64,000 nt of DNA from Sabulicella rubraurantiaca (lineage in GTDB: Bacteria; Pseudomonadota; Alphaproteobacteria; Acetobacterales; Acetobacteraceae). Below are positions 1 to 7,766 of this stretch, in pieces. Location: contig NZ_JAFEUU010000013.1 of NCBI RefSeq assembly GCF_017355885.1, forward strand, positions 47,183 to 111,182, given 5' to 3'. Below the pieces are notes generated by a model. The model worked only from the letters and a program-made list of their open reading frames with translations. It did no database searches and was not told the DNA's origin. Within the stretch, counting starts at the first letter, position 1. Every line of letters starts with the position of its first letter. The position numbers and the translations under genes are program-made.

Positions 1-500
1 ATTTCTTCCTGGGCCGTCACCTTCGTCGCCACTGCGTCCTGGGCACCGACTACTACGTGACCAACGAGCATCTGGTGGAGGCGGACGGGCGCACGCGCGC
101 GGCAGGGGACATCTTCGGCTATGCGGAGATCACACGGCAGTATCACGAGCGGTACCGCATGCCGGTGATGCACACGGAGACCAACCTGATCGAAGGCCCA
201 ACGGGGACCGAGGCGGTCGCTTGGCTGCGCAAGCAATGGGCCAATGCGCTGCGTGTCCGCAATAACGGAATCCCGATGCTGGGCTTCACCTGGTACTCCC
301 TGACCGATCAGGTGGACTGGGACACGACGCTGCGCGAGGCGAATGGCAACGTGAACCCGCTTGGCCTCTATGACCTCGACCGCAAGATCCGCGCCGTAGG
401 GCGCGAGTACCGGCGCATCGTGGAGGAATGGTCCAGCGTGCTGCCGACCCAGAGCTATAGCCTCGTCCTGCCGGTGCGCCCCCTGGAGGAGCAGGAGTGA
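1..500 (+). CDS. Family-1 glycoside hydrolase, C-terminal part (5' end outside window)
   Basis: The frame is open from base 3 to the TGA at 498-500, so the gene enters from the left and only about 165 C-terminal residues are seen. The motif HTETN, with its Glu on a TIM-barrel strand, fits the GH1 catalytic nucleophile. GFTWYSLTDQVDWD and the later NPLGLYDLDRK match the usual barrel end of beta-glucosidase-like proteins. An ATG at 57 lies inside the fold and is not the start. The stop overlaps the ATG of the next gene by one base (TGATG), which suggests translational coupling. Substrate cannot be told from this fragment. Confidence 0.75.
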   Translation, partial: FFLGRHLRRHCVLGTDYYVTNEHLVEADGRTRAAGDIFGYAEITRQYHERYRMPVMHTETNLIEGPTGTEAVAWLRKQWANALRVRNNGIPMLGFTWYSLTDQVDWDTTLREANGNVNPLGLYDLDRKIRAVGREYRRIVEEWSSVLPTQSYSLVLPVRPLEEQE

Positions 501-1216
501 TGCGCTTCGCCGGGCGCCATGTTCTGGTGACGGGCGGCAGTTCGGGCATCGGGCGTGCGACCTGCGAAAGACTCGCGGCGGAAGGCGCGCGCGTCGCCGT
601 GCTGTCGCGCGACGGGGCGGCGGCAGGGGACGTCGCGCAGCGCATCGGCGGCATCGCCATCCCAGCCGACCTTGCGGAGGAGACAGCGATCCAGGACGCC
701 GCAGCGCGCATCGCGAAGGAATGGGGCACGCTGGATTTCCTGGTGAGCAACGCCGCGACGATGACCTTCACGCCCATCCTGGAGACCGAAGCGGCGGATT
801 TCGACCGGGTGATCGCCGTGAACCTGCGCGCGCCCTTCCTGCTGCTGCGCTACCTGGGCGGGATGATCCGGCGCGGCGGGGCGGTGGTGCATGTCTCCTC
901 CGTCCATGCGGCGGCGACTACGGCCAATGTCGCGCCCTATGCCGCCAGCAAGGGCGGGCTGGAGGCATTGACGCGCGCCGCCTCCATCGAGTTCACGCCG
1001 CGCGGCGTGCGGGTGAATGCCGTCGCGCCCGGCGCGGTGGAGACGCCCATGCTGCGCGCCAATCCCAACATCGCGAGCGGAGTGGAAAAGCTGGAGGGGC
1101 CGGTCGGCCGTCCCGAGCAGATCGCCGCCGCCATCTGCTTCCTGCTGAGCGAGGAGGCCGGCTTCGCCACCGGCGCGGTGCTGTCGGTGGATGGCGGGCG
1201 CTTGGCGGCGCTTTAA
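500..1216 (+). CDS. SDR-family NAD(P)-dependent oxidoreductase
   Basis: About 238 residues, the usual length of a classical short-chain dehydrogenase. The Rossmann glycine motif TGGSSGIG is near residue 12, the NAG-like motif appears as SNAAT near residue 90, and the catalytic set is Ser (VSSVHA) followed by YAASK. The C-terminal GAVLSVDGG is typical of the FabG-like subfamily. I prefer ATG at 500 to the GTG at 497 because it gives one Met and a TGATG junction with the upstream glycosidase gene. The pair probably forms an operon, perhaps for sugar or sugar-alcohol use. Substrate unknown. Confidence 0.85.
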   Translation: MRFAGRHVLVTGGSSGIGRATCERLAAEGARVAVLSRDGAAAGDVAQRIGGIAIPADLAEETAIQDAAARIAKEWGTLDFLVSNAATMTFTPILETEAADFDRVIAVNLRAPFLLLRYLGGMIRRGGAVVHVSSVHAAATTANVAPYAASKGGLEALTRAASIEFTPRGVRVNAVAPGAVETPMLRANPNIASGVEKLEGPVGRPEQIAAAICFLLSEEAGFATGAVLSVDGGRLAAL

Positions 1217-1218
1217 GG

Positions 1219-1248
1219 CCGGGAAGCGCGACGAGCCGCGCTTCCCGG
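1219..1248. terminator. Bidirectional hairpin terminator
   Basis: A perfect 12-bp inverted repeat (1219-1230 with 1237-1248, loop of 6) lies in the 39-bp gap between two convergent genes. It has no long T-run, so it may need Rho or act as a transcript-end stabiliser. Confidence 0.6.
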
Positions 1249-1255
1249 TCAGTCC

Positions 1256-1663
1256 CTAGGCAGGCTGGGCTTTCGCCGCGCCGCGCATCGCCGCGGCCTG
1301 GGCGGCGGCAAAGCCCGCCACCGCCGCCGCCTGCGCCAGGACGAAGGCGGTGCCCAGGGCGGTGGGGGACAACCCCGCTAGGGCCGGGCCGAGCGCAAGC
1401 AGCGCGACGCTGTCCAGCACCCAGACCACGTTCACAGCGATGATGGCCCGCACCGCGGCGCGCGGCGGCGCGGCGCTGCGCCCCACCCAGCCGACGAAGG
1501 CGGCATAGAGCAGCAGGGCCAGCCCCGCCACGCGGAGCAGGCTCTCGGGTAGGCCGAGAAGGCCGGCGATGGGTGCCGCGGCGAGCAGCAGCCCGGTGGC
1601 GGCGCTGGCCGCCGCGTCGCCCAACAGGGCGAGGTGCAGGAAGCGAGTGGGTCGAAGCGTCAT
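1256..1663 (-). CDS. Small four-helix integral membrane protein, unknown function
   Basis: 135 residues, mostly hydrophobic, with about four predicted membrane segments (residues roughly 8-30, 40-60, 70-92 and 98-120) and a short Ala/Lys tail. It starts at ATG 1661-1663; longer in-frame extensions upstream run through the regulator gene and are not credible. It is transcribed divergently from the XRE/MmyB regulator, with a perfect palindrome between them, so it is the probable target of that regulator. No catalytic motif is visible. It resembles small hypothetical membrane proteins often found next to MmyB-type regulators. Confidence 0.65.
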   Translation of the reverse strand: MTLRPTRFLHLALLGDAAASAATGLLLAAAPIAGLLGLPESLLRVAGLALLLYAAFVGWVGRSAAPPRAAVRAIIAVNVVWVLDSVALLALGPALAGLSPTALGTAFVLAQAAAVAGFAAAQAAAMRGAAKAQPA

Positions 1664-1721
1664 GGCGTGAACTCCCTTGTTCGAGCAACGGGGCAACCCT
1701 TCCCCATCGCGCCGGGCAAAG

Positions 1722-1742
1722 CGATGACCTCCGAGGTCATCG
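1722..1742. promoter_or_regulatory. Perfect 21-bp palindrome, candidate operator
   Basis: The half-site CGATGACCTC (1722-1731) is repeated in exact inverse at 1733-1742 around a central C. It sits in the 112-bp space between the divergent membrane-protein and regulator genes, 34 bases before the regulator start. Position and symmetry fit a dimeric XRE regulator operator controlling both genes. Binding is inferred. Confidence 0.65.
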
Positions 1743-1775
1743 TGAAGCGGCGCGGCGCGGCCTATCCTCCGCGCC

Positions 1776-2573
1776 ATGGCCCAAGCACAGCCCCGTCCCG
1801 CCTCGCCCCCGCCCGTCGGCGCGCTGCTGCGCGAATGGCGCCAGCGCCGTCGCCGGTCGCAGCTGGATCTGTCGCTCGATGCCGCCGTGTCGCAGCGCCA
1901 CCTGTCCTGCGTGGAAAGCGGCCGCGCCGCGCCGAGCCGGGAGATGGTGCTGCGGCTGGCGGCGGAACTTGACGTGCCACTGCGCGAGCGCAACGCGCTG
2001 CTGCTGGCCGCCGGCTTCGCACCCGCCTTTCGCGAGCGGGGGCTGGACGACCCGGAGATGGTGGCGGCGCGCACGGCGGTGGAGACGCTGCTGCACGCCC
2101 ACATGCCGCACCCCGCCCTGGCGGTGGACGGGGGGTGGAACCTCGTTTCTGCCAATGCGGCGGTGGCCAAGCTGCTTGGCGGACTGGTGGACCCCACGCG
2201 TCTGGCGCCGCCGGTCAACGTGCTGCGCCTGTCGCTGCATCCCGAGGGGTTGGCGCTGCGAATCCGCAACCTGCCCGAATGGCGCACGCACCTGCTGGAG
2301 CGGCTGCGGCGCGAGGTGGCTACCAGCGCTGATGCCGGGCTGACCGCGTTGCTGGCGGAGCTTTCCGCCCTGCCGGCGCCGGGGGGCGAAGCTGCCGCGC
2401 CGCATGGCATCCTGGTGCCGCTGGTGCTGGACACGCCCTGGGGCACGCTTTCGCTGATCTCCACCACCACGGTCTTCGGCACGCCCGCCGAGGTGACGCT
2501 GTCCGAACTGGCGATCGAGACCTTCTTTCCCGCAAATGCGGAGACAGCGGAGCGGCTGTGCGCCCTGGGCTAG
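1776..2573 (+). CDS. XRE-family regulator with MmyB-like ligand-binding domain
   Basis: 265 residues. Residues about 12-70 form a helix-turn-helix of the XRE type, with SQRHLSCVESGRAAPSREM as the recognition region and RERNALLLAAGF closing the domain, a hallmark of the MmyB group. Residues about 95-260 match the MmyB-like PAS-type ligand domain (ALAVDGGWNLVSANAA). The family regulates a neighbouring gene; here that is the divergent membrane protein, with a perfect palindrome in the shared promoter. The ligand is unknown. Confidence 0.85.
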   Translation: MAQAQPRPASPPPVGALLREWRQRRRRSQLDLSLDAAVSQRHLSCVESGRAAPSREMVLRLAAELDVPLRERNALLLAAGFAPAFRERGLDDPEMVAARTAVETLLHAHMPHPALAVDGGWNLVSANAAVAKLLGGLVDPTRLAPPVNVLRLSLHPEGLALRIRNLPEWRTHLLERLRREVATSADAGLTALLAELSALPAPGGEAAAPHGILVPLVLDTPWGTLSLISTTTVFGTPAEVTLSELAIETFFPANAETAERLCALG

Positions 2574-2705
2574 CGCATCAGCCAATGGGCGCCACGCGCC
2601 CGTCCGGCGTCACCTCCCAGAGCGGACTATCCGCGGCGAGGCACTGCCCGCCGTCGCGCTGCTGACGCTGGAGGGCCTGATCCGACCGGAGGGCGGCTGG
2701 ATGTA

Positions 2706-3250
2706 GTGGCGGCGAGTCTGCTGCTGGTTCTGCTGGCGCCGCTGCTGTCTGCCGGCGCGCTGGGCGTGCTGATGGCGCTCGGAAGGCCGGTGCTGTTCCG
2801 GCAGCGCCGCGCAGAGCACGACGGCGTGCCCTTCACCTTACTGAAGCTGCGCAGCCTGCGCGAGGATCCGGGTCCGGACGCGGTGCGGGTGACGCGTTTC
2901 GGTCGCATCCTGCGCGGATCGGTGCTGGACGAGGCGCCACGACTCCTCAACGTGCTGCGTGGCGAAATGTCCCCCGTCGGGCCGCGCCCGCTGCCGTTGG
3001 ACCACCTGTCCCGCTACTCGCCGCGCGAGGCGACATGGCTGCGCGTGCGGCCCGGCCTGTGCGGGCTGACCCAGGCACAAGGTCGCAACGCCGTCCCTTG
3101 GGAGGCGCGGCTGGAATGGGACGCGTGCTACGTGGAGCGCGTGAGCTTCATGGGTGATCTGCGCATCCTCGTGCGCTGCGCGCTTGTCCTGCTGCGCGGG
3201 GGGGGGGGGGGGGGACAGAGTTCTCGGAACCTTTGCGCGAAACGCGCTGA
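2706..3250 (+). CDS. Bacterial sugar transferase (undecaprenyl-phosphate type), frame broken by a G17 tract
   Basis: Residues 1-165 carry the sugar transferase core: a membrane helix, PVLFRQRR, FTLLKLRS, the acidic LDEAPRLLNVLRGEMS and VGPRPLP. It should move a sugar phosphate onto undecaprenyl phosphate for polysaccharide synthesis. The only usable start is GTG 2706; codons upstream (GAT GTA) look like homologous sequence, so the extreme N terminus may be lost. At 3198-3214 a run of 17 G follows VLLR. In the frame as written the ORF runs antisense through dnaQ. With one more or two fewer G it ends as TEFSEPLRETR at 3250, five bases before the convergent dnaQ stop, which is much more natural. 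Confidence 0.7.
3198..3214. repeat. Homopolymer of 17 G
   Basis: Seventeen consecutive G, unique in the window, at the 3' end of the sugar transferase gene. Its length decides which of three C-terminal frames is read. It may be a slippage-prone contingency tract or a length error in assembly. Confidence 0.95.
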
Positions 3251-3254
3251 TCTC

Positions 3255-3932
3255 TCAGCCGCGCAGCCAGATCGCGTCCTTGACGGCGGAAGCCAGGAAG
3301 GCGCTGTGCGCTTCCTCCTGCTCCGGCGTCGGGATGATGGGGAGGGGGGAGCGCGGCCGCCTCTCCTCCTGCACCAGCGCGGCCACCATCGGCGCCTCAT
3401 CCAGGGCGAGGCCGCCCTGCCTTCCGCCGCGCAGCTCCAGATAGGCGGCGGCCAGCAGGCGCACGTCGAGCAGCGCGTTGTGGGTCGTCCGCTCGGACAG
3501 GTCGATGCCGAAGCGGCGGCACAGCGCGTCCAGGCTGTTGGGCGCGCCCGGGAAGCGCTCCCGCGCCAGCACGAGGCTGTCCACCATGCGCGAGGCGTCC
3601 AGCGGAGGCAGGCCGGCCCGCACCAGCTCCGCATCCAGGTGCTTGAAGTCGAAGGGCGCGTTGTGGGCGACGATGGGCGCGTCGCCCAGGAAATCCAGCA
3701 TCTCCTGTGCCACGGCGGCGAAGAGCGGCTTGCCCTCCAGGTCGGAGCGGGTGAAGCCGTGCACGCGCGTGCTTTCCGGCGGCACGTCGCGCTGCGGATC
3801 GATCAGCGTGTGGAAGTAACGGCCCGTGGGCAGGAGGTTCACGAGCTCGATCGCCGCGATCTCGATGACGCGGTGGCCTTCCTCCGGCTCGAAGCCGGTG
3901 GTCTCGGTGTCCAGGACGATCTCGCGGGTCAT
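3255..3932 (-). CDS. dnaQ: DNA polymerase III epsilon subunit (proofreading exonuclease)
   Basis: 225 residues from ATG 3930-3932. The DEDDh exonuclease motifs are in order: ExoI IVLDTETTGF at residues 4-13, ExoII HNAPFDFKHL near 97, and ExoIII with the His-Asp pair THNALLDVRLLA near 155. It removes misincorporated 3' bases within the Pol III core. An upstream in-frame ATG at 3992 would add 20 low-complexity residues before the conserved start and is less likely. It follows coaE and aroE on the same strand, a common alphaproteobacterial order. The C-terminal clamp-binding region cannot be judged by eye. Confidence 0.93.
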   Translation of the reverse strand: MTREIVLDTETTGFEPEEGHRVIEIAAIELVNLLPTGRYFHTLIDPQRDVPPESTRVHGFTRSDLEGKPLFAAVAQEMLDFLGDAPIVAHNAPFDFKHLDAELVRAGLPPLDASRMVDSLVLARERFPGAPNSLDALCRRFGIDLSERTTHNALLDVRLLAAAYLELRGGRQGGLALDEAPMVAALVQEERRPRSPLPIIPTPEQEEAHSAFLASAVKDAIWLRG

Positions 3933-4059
3933 TTTGCTGGCCTCAGGCGCCGCGCGCGCGTTCCGCGCGCTTGGCTTGCGCGCCTCGGACATGGTGCGCT
4001 GGTTGATGGGTTGCGAGGCGCGCGGCTTGCCCTTTGGGCGGCGCGGATTGGGGCGTGTG

Positions 4060-4659
4060 TCATAGCCCTTCCTTTCGCAGCAGGCGGCGCAGCTGGGCGA
4101 CGGTGTGGAAGTGGGACAGGCCGGTGCGGATCACGTGGGTGGCGCGGCGGCGCTTCTCGGCATCTGGCGTCTGGCGGGCGCGGATCGCTTCCAGACGCGC
4201 CTTCGTCATGCCGGGGCGGCGCAGCACGCGCTGGGCTTGCACCTTGGCCGGCGCGGAAACAACGAAGATGGCGTCGAAGGGGAGGAGGCTCTTGCGGGTC
4301 TTGCGCGTCTCGAACAGGAGCGGGATGTCCAGCACCGCCGCCCGTGCGCCATGAGCCCGCGCGCGGGCCAGGAAGCGCGACTCGGCCCGGCGCACCAGCG
4401 GGTGGACAATGCGCTCCAGCCGGGTCAGTGCCGCGGGGTCGGGCAGGACGACGCGGCGCAGCGCCTCGCGGTCCACCGCGCCGTCGCGCACCGTGCCGGG
4501 AAAGGCGCGGTCGATAGGCCGCACCGCCGCGCCGCCCTTGGCCTGCAGGGCGTGCACCGCCTCATCCGCATCGAAGACCGGGATGCGGCGGGAGCGGAAG
4601 ACGCGGGCAGCCGTGGACTTGCCCATGCCGATGCCGCCGGTGAGGCCCCACACCTTCAT
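4060..4659 (-). CDS. coaE: Dephospho-CoA kinase
   Basis: 199 residues, normal for CoaE. The P-loop GGIGMGKST is at residues 8-16, the acidic DADEAVH near 34, and the lid/CoA region includes RRVVLPDPAALTRLERIVHP near 90. It phosphorylates the 3'-OH of the ribose of dephospho-CoA, the last step of CoA synthesis in the cytoplasm. Its ATG overlaps the aroE stop by four bases (ATGA), so the two are translationally coupled, and dnaQ follows 127 bases downstream. Confidence 0.95.
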   Translation of the reverse strand: MKVWGLTGGIGMGKSTAARVFRSRRIPVFDADEAVHALQAKGGAAVRPIDRAFPGTVRDGAVDREALRRVVLPDPAALTRLERIVHPLVRRAESRFLARARAHGARAAVLDIPLLFETRKTRKSLLPFDAIFVVSAPAKVQAQRVLRRPGMTKARLEAIRARQTPDAEKRRRATHVIRTGLSHFHTVAQLRRLLRKEGL

Positions 4660-5480
4660 CGCGGTGGGATATCGGCGGCCACCGCCTCACGCAGCGCGTC
4701 ATCCACCACCGGGTCGGGGCCGAACCACGCATGGAAGCCGGGGCGCGCCTGATGCAGCAGCATCCCCAGCCCATCCACGCCGCGCAGGCCGCGCCCGCGC
4801 GCTGCGCGCAGCAATGGCGTTTCCAGCGGCACATAGACGATGTCCGCCACCACCGCATGGTCGGGCAGGGGGGCAAGGTCGAGTTCCAGGGGCGGCTGCC
4901 CCGCCATGCCGAGGCTGGTGGCGTTCACCAGCAGCGCCGCGTCTTCCAGCTTCGGCTGCTCCGCCACCTCCACCGGCCCGCCCAGCGCTTCCGCCAGCGC
5001 CTCGGCCCGCGCGCGGGAGCGGTTGACGAGGAGGAGGCGCGGGCAGCCCGCGTCGAGCAGCGCCGCCGCGATGGCCCGCGCCGCGCCACCCGCCCCCAGC
5101 ACCACGGCGGGGCCGGAGGCGGGGTCGTAACCGCCCAGCGACTGGAGGAAGCCGTAGCCGTCGGTGCAGTCGCCCTCGATGCCCTCTTCGCGGAAGATCA
5201 GCGTGTTCACCGCCCCGGCGCGGCGGGCGCGCGGCGTCAGCATGTCGGCCAGGGCGAAGGCGGCTTCCTTGTGCGGGATGGTGACGTTGCAGCCGCGAAA
5301 CCCGGCGAGGCGCAGCCCGCGCATCGCCTGCGCGAAATCCTCCGGTCGCACCGGCAGCGGCACATAGGCGGCATCCAGCTCGTGCCGCACGATCCAGTGC
5401 CCGTGAAGGCGGGGCGAACGCGAATGCGCCACCGGCCAGCCCGTCACCCCCGCCAGCATCGCCTTGCCGGTCAGGGGCAT
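4656..5480 (-). CDS. aroE: Shikimate dehydrogenase
   Basis: 274 residues from ATG 5478-5480, the start that places GVTGWPVAHSRSPRLHG at the N terminus. The shikimate-binding SRS, catalytic Lys in TIPHKEAAF and Asp in GDCTDGYGF are present, followed by the NADP Rossmann motif VVLGAGGAARAIAAAL near residue 126. It reduces 3-dehydroshikimate in aromatic amino acid synthesis. The longer ORF upstream is a GC-rich extension with no homologous look. First gene of the aroE-coaE-dnaQ run. Confidence 0.95.
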   Translation of the reverse strand: MPLTGKAMLAGVTGWPVAHSRSPRLHGHWIVRHELDAAYVPLPVRPEDFAQAMRGLRLAGFRGCNVTIPHKEAAFALADMLTPRARRAGAVNTLIFREEGIEGDCTDGYGFLQSLGGYDPASGPAVVLGAGGAARAIAAALLDAGCPRLLLVNRSRARAEALAEALGGPVEVAEQPKLEDAALLVNATSLGMAGQPPLELDLAPLPDHAVVADIVYVPLETPLLRAARGRGLRGVDGLGMLLHQARPGFHAWFGPDPVVDDALREAVAADIPPR

Positions 5481-5510
5481 GGGCTGCTCCCACCGCGCGA
5501 ACAAGGCCGT

Positions 5511-5595
5511 CCGGCCGCAAAGCGGCCGGCGCCGCCAGGCCAACCGTGCAAGCGGCACGCCCGTGGCGCGGCGAAGCCCAGCCGGCGGAGCCGGC
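5511..5595. repeat. GC-rich inverted repeats in the thioesterase-aroE gap
   Basis: CCGGCCGC at 5511-5518 pairs with GCGGCCGG at 5522-5529 (loop AAA), and GCCGGC at 5581-5586 with 5590-5595 (loop GGA). They lie in the 136-bp gap upstream of aroE and could end the ubiE-thioesterase transcript or be a small palindromic repeat. No T-run follows on either strand. Confidence 0.5.
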
Positions 5596-5616
5596 GCCCG
5601 GCGCCTGAGGTCACAA

Positions 5617-6045
5617 TCAAATGGCGACGCTCGGAACGAGCGTCGCCTGCATGGCGGCGCAGAGCACCTCTGCCCCGTCCTCGCCGCGCATCCACACCTC
5701 GGCGCGGGCCACGGTCAGGGTGCGGCCCGGCTTCAGCACCTCGGCGCGGGCAATGGCCAGCACGCCGCGCGCCGGGCGCAGGAAGTTCACCTTCAGCTCG
5801 GCCGTCAGCACCTCCTGCCCCGCCGGCAGCAGGGAAAGCGAGGCGTAGCCGCAGGCATTATCGGCCAGCGTCGTCAGCACCCCGGCATGGAGGAAGCCGT
5901 GCTGCTGCGTCAGCGTCTTGCGGAACGGCGCCTCGATTACGCAGCGGCCGGGCCGCACCTCGGCGATGCGGGCCTCGATCACGCGCATCAGCCCCTGCTG
6001 CGCGAAGCTCGCGTCGATACGGCGCTGCAGTTCCTCATGGGGCAT
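5617..6045 (-). CDS. PaaI-family hotdog thioesterase
   Basis: 142 residues, one hotdog fold. The PaaI-type signature is HGFLHAGVLTTLADNACGYA near residue 50, containing the HGG-like loop and the acidic residue on the long helix, followed by ELKVNFLRPA. Such enzymes hydrolyse acyl-CoA thioesters, often aryl or medium-chain ones. It starts 3 bases after the ubiE stop, so it is almost certainly co-transcribed with it. The specific acyl-CoA is not evident. Confidence 0.88.
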   Translation of the reverse strand: MPHEELQRRIDASFAQQGLMRVIEARIAEVRPGRCVIEAPFRKTLTQQHGFLHAGVLTTLADNACGYASLSLLPAGQEVLTAELKVNFLRPARGVLAIARAEVLKPGRTLTVARAEVWMRGEDGAEVLCAAMQATLVPSVAI

Positions 6046-6048
6046 GCG

Positions 6049-6795
6049 TCAGAGCTTCCAGCCGGTGTGGAGGGCGACGATGCCGCCCGACAGGTTGCGA
6101 TAGGCCACGCGCTCCAGCCCCGCCTCGCGCATCATAGCGGCCAGCGTCTCCTGGTCGGGGAAGGTGCGGATGCTCTCGGCGAGGTAGCGATAGCTTTCCG
6201 CATCGCCTGCCAGGCGCTGGCCCATGCGCGGCAGCACCTTGAAGCTCCAGGCATCGTAGAGCGGCTGCAGCGCCGAGATCTCCAGGCGGGAGAATTCCAG
6301 CACATGCGCCCGTCCGCCGGGCTTCAGCACGCGCCGCATCTCCCGCAGCACCGCGTCCTTGTTCGTGCAGTTCCGCAGGCCGAAGGCCATAGTGATCTTG
6401 TGCACGGAGGAATCCGGCAGCGGCAGGCGCTCCGCATCGGCGCAGAGGAAGTCCAGCCCGGCGACGAGGCCACGCTCGGCCGCCCGGTCGCGCCCGACGC
6501 GCAGCATCTCGTCATTGATGTCGGAGCAGATGACGCGCCCCGCCCCGCGCGGCAGCGCCAGGAAGGAGATGTCTCCCGTCCCGCCCGCGAGGTCGAGCAG
6601 CACCTCATTCGGGCGCGGCGCCACGGCGTTGATAAGTATGCGCTTCCACACCCGGTGGATGCCGAGCGACATGGTGTCGTTCATCAGGTCGTAGCGCGGG
6701 GCCACGCTGTCGAAGACGCGGCGGACCAGCCCCGCCTTCTCCCCGGTCGGGACCTCGCGGAAGCCGAAATCGGTGGTGCGGTCGTCTGCTGTCAT
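6049..6795 (-). CDS. ubiE: Ubiquinone/menaquinone C-methyltransferase
   Basis: 248 residues from ATG 6793-6795, the start that directly precedes TDFGFREVPTGEKAGLV. UbiE signatures are clear: FDSVAPRYDLMNDTMSLGIHR near residue 30, the SAM-binding LDLAGGTGDISF near 66, and MAFGLRNCTN near 135. It methylates the quinone ring carbon with S-adenosylmethionine on the cytoplasmic membrane face. It is divergent from mutM with a 66-bp shared promoter region and heads an operon with the thioesterase. In alphaproteobacteria ubiE commonly lies beside mutM and dnaA. Confidence 0.95.
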   Translation of the reverse strand: MTADDRTTDFGFREVPTGEKAGLVRRVFDSVAPRYDLMNDTMSLGIHRVWKRILINAVAPRPNEVLLDLAGGTGDISFLALPRGAGRVICSDINDEMLRVGRDRAAERGLVAGLDFLCADAERLPLPDSSVHKITMAFGLRNCTNKDAVLREMRRVLKPGGRAHVLEFSRLEISALQPLYDAWSFKVLPRMGQRLAGDAESYRYLAESIRTFPDQETLAAMMREAGLERVAYRNLSGGIVALHTGWKL

Positions 6796-6861
6796 GCCCG
6801 GCCAGCATAGGCGGGACGCGCCGCCCTTGCCACCCGCGCCGCCCCGCGCCAAACCGCCCCG

Positions 6862-7758
6862 ATGCCTGAGCTTCCGGAGGTCGAGACGGTGATGCGCGGC
6901 CTCGACGCCGTGCTGACCGGAGAGGTGATCCGCACCGCCGAGACGCGGCGCGACGGGCTGCGCTGGCCCTTTCCGGACGGGATGGCGGCGATGCTGCAGG
7001 GCGCGAGGGTCGAAGGCTTCCGGCGCCGCGGCAAGTACATGCTGATGCGGCTGGCGGACCGACCCTCGCTGCTGATCCACCTGGGCATGTCGGGGCGCAT
7101 GGTGGCGCGGCGCCTAGGCGCGCCGCCCGTCCCCTCGCTGGGCCCGCACGGCGCTGTCTCCGACGCGCGCGGCCACAACAGCCCGCCCGAGGCGCACGAG
7201 CATGTCGTGATGGAGACCGAGGGCGGCTGGCGGGTCGGCTTCGTGGACCCGCGCCGCTTCGGCTGCATGGATTTCGCCCCGCGCGAGGCGGAGGACAGCC
7301 ACCCCCTTCTCGTCGGCATGGGGCCGGAGCCGCTGGAGGAAGGGTTCGACGTCCCCGCGCTGGAGGCGGCCCTGGCGGGGCGGCGCACCCCCATCAAGGT
7401 GGCGCTGCTGGACCAGCGCATCGTCGCGGGGCTGGGCAACATCTATGTGTGCGAGGCGCTGTTCCGCGCCGGCATCGCGCCCACGCGCCTGGCCGCCACC
7501 GTGCCCGGTCCGGACGCCACGCGGCTTGTGCCCGCGATCAAGGCCGTGCTGCAGGAGGCCATCGCGGCCGGAGGCTCCTCTCTGCGCGACTATGTGCGCG
7601 CGGATGGCGAGGTGGGGTTCTTCCAGGAGCGCTTCGACGTCTACGACCGCGAAGGCCAGCCCTGCCGCCTCTGCCCCGGGCCGGATTCCTGCCCCGGCAT
7701 CGCCCGGCTTGTGCAGTCCGGCCGTTCGACCTTCTACTGCCCGCAAACCCAGACATAG
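6862..7758 (+). CDS. mutM: Formamidopyrimidine-DNA glycosylase (Fpg/MutM), atypical zinc finger
   Basis: 298 residues beginning [13 protein letters not shown], with the catalytic Pro2/Glu3 and the lysine in [29 protein letters not shown] is the H2TH region. It excises oxidised purines such as 8-oxoG and nicks the AP site. A roughly 25-residue insertion after RMVARRLG (about residues 90-112) separates the sheet strands. The C-terminal finger has CRLC and then FYCPQTQT: the last pair is CxxT where most family members have CxxC. Residue DSC nearby could substitute, or the finger may be zinc-poor. Followed after 8 bases by the enoyl-CoA hydratase gene. Confidence 0.93.
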   Translation: MPELPEVETVMRGLDAVLTGEVIRTAETRRDGLRWPFPDGMAAMLQGARVEGFRRRGKYMLMRLADRPSLLIHLGMSGRMVARRLGAPPVPSLGPHGAVSDARGHNSPPEAHEHVVMETEGGWRVGFVDPRRFGCMDFAPREAEDSHPLLVGMGPEPLEEGFDVPALEAALAGRRTPIKVALLDQRIVAGLGNIYVCEALFRAGIAPTRLAATVPGPDATRLVPAIKAVLQEAIAAGGSSLRDYVRADGEVGFFQERFDVYDREGQPCRLCPGPDSCPGIARLVQSGRSTFYCPQTQT

Positions 7759-7766
7759 GGACGCCC

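Noticed and set aside
2578..2705. Short minus-strand frame ending CLAADSPLWEVTPDGRVAPIG, and a plus-strand frame ending LEGLIRPEGGWM
   Set aside because: Both look a little like protein tails, but neither has a start or enough length; they may be relics of genes lost next to the sugar transferase.
3251..4517. Extension of the sugar transferase frame to 4517
   Set aside because: It is read only because of the G17 length and is antisense to dnaQ and coaE, with a composition typical of a shadow frame.
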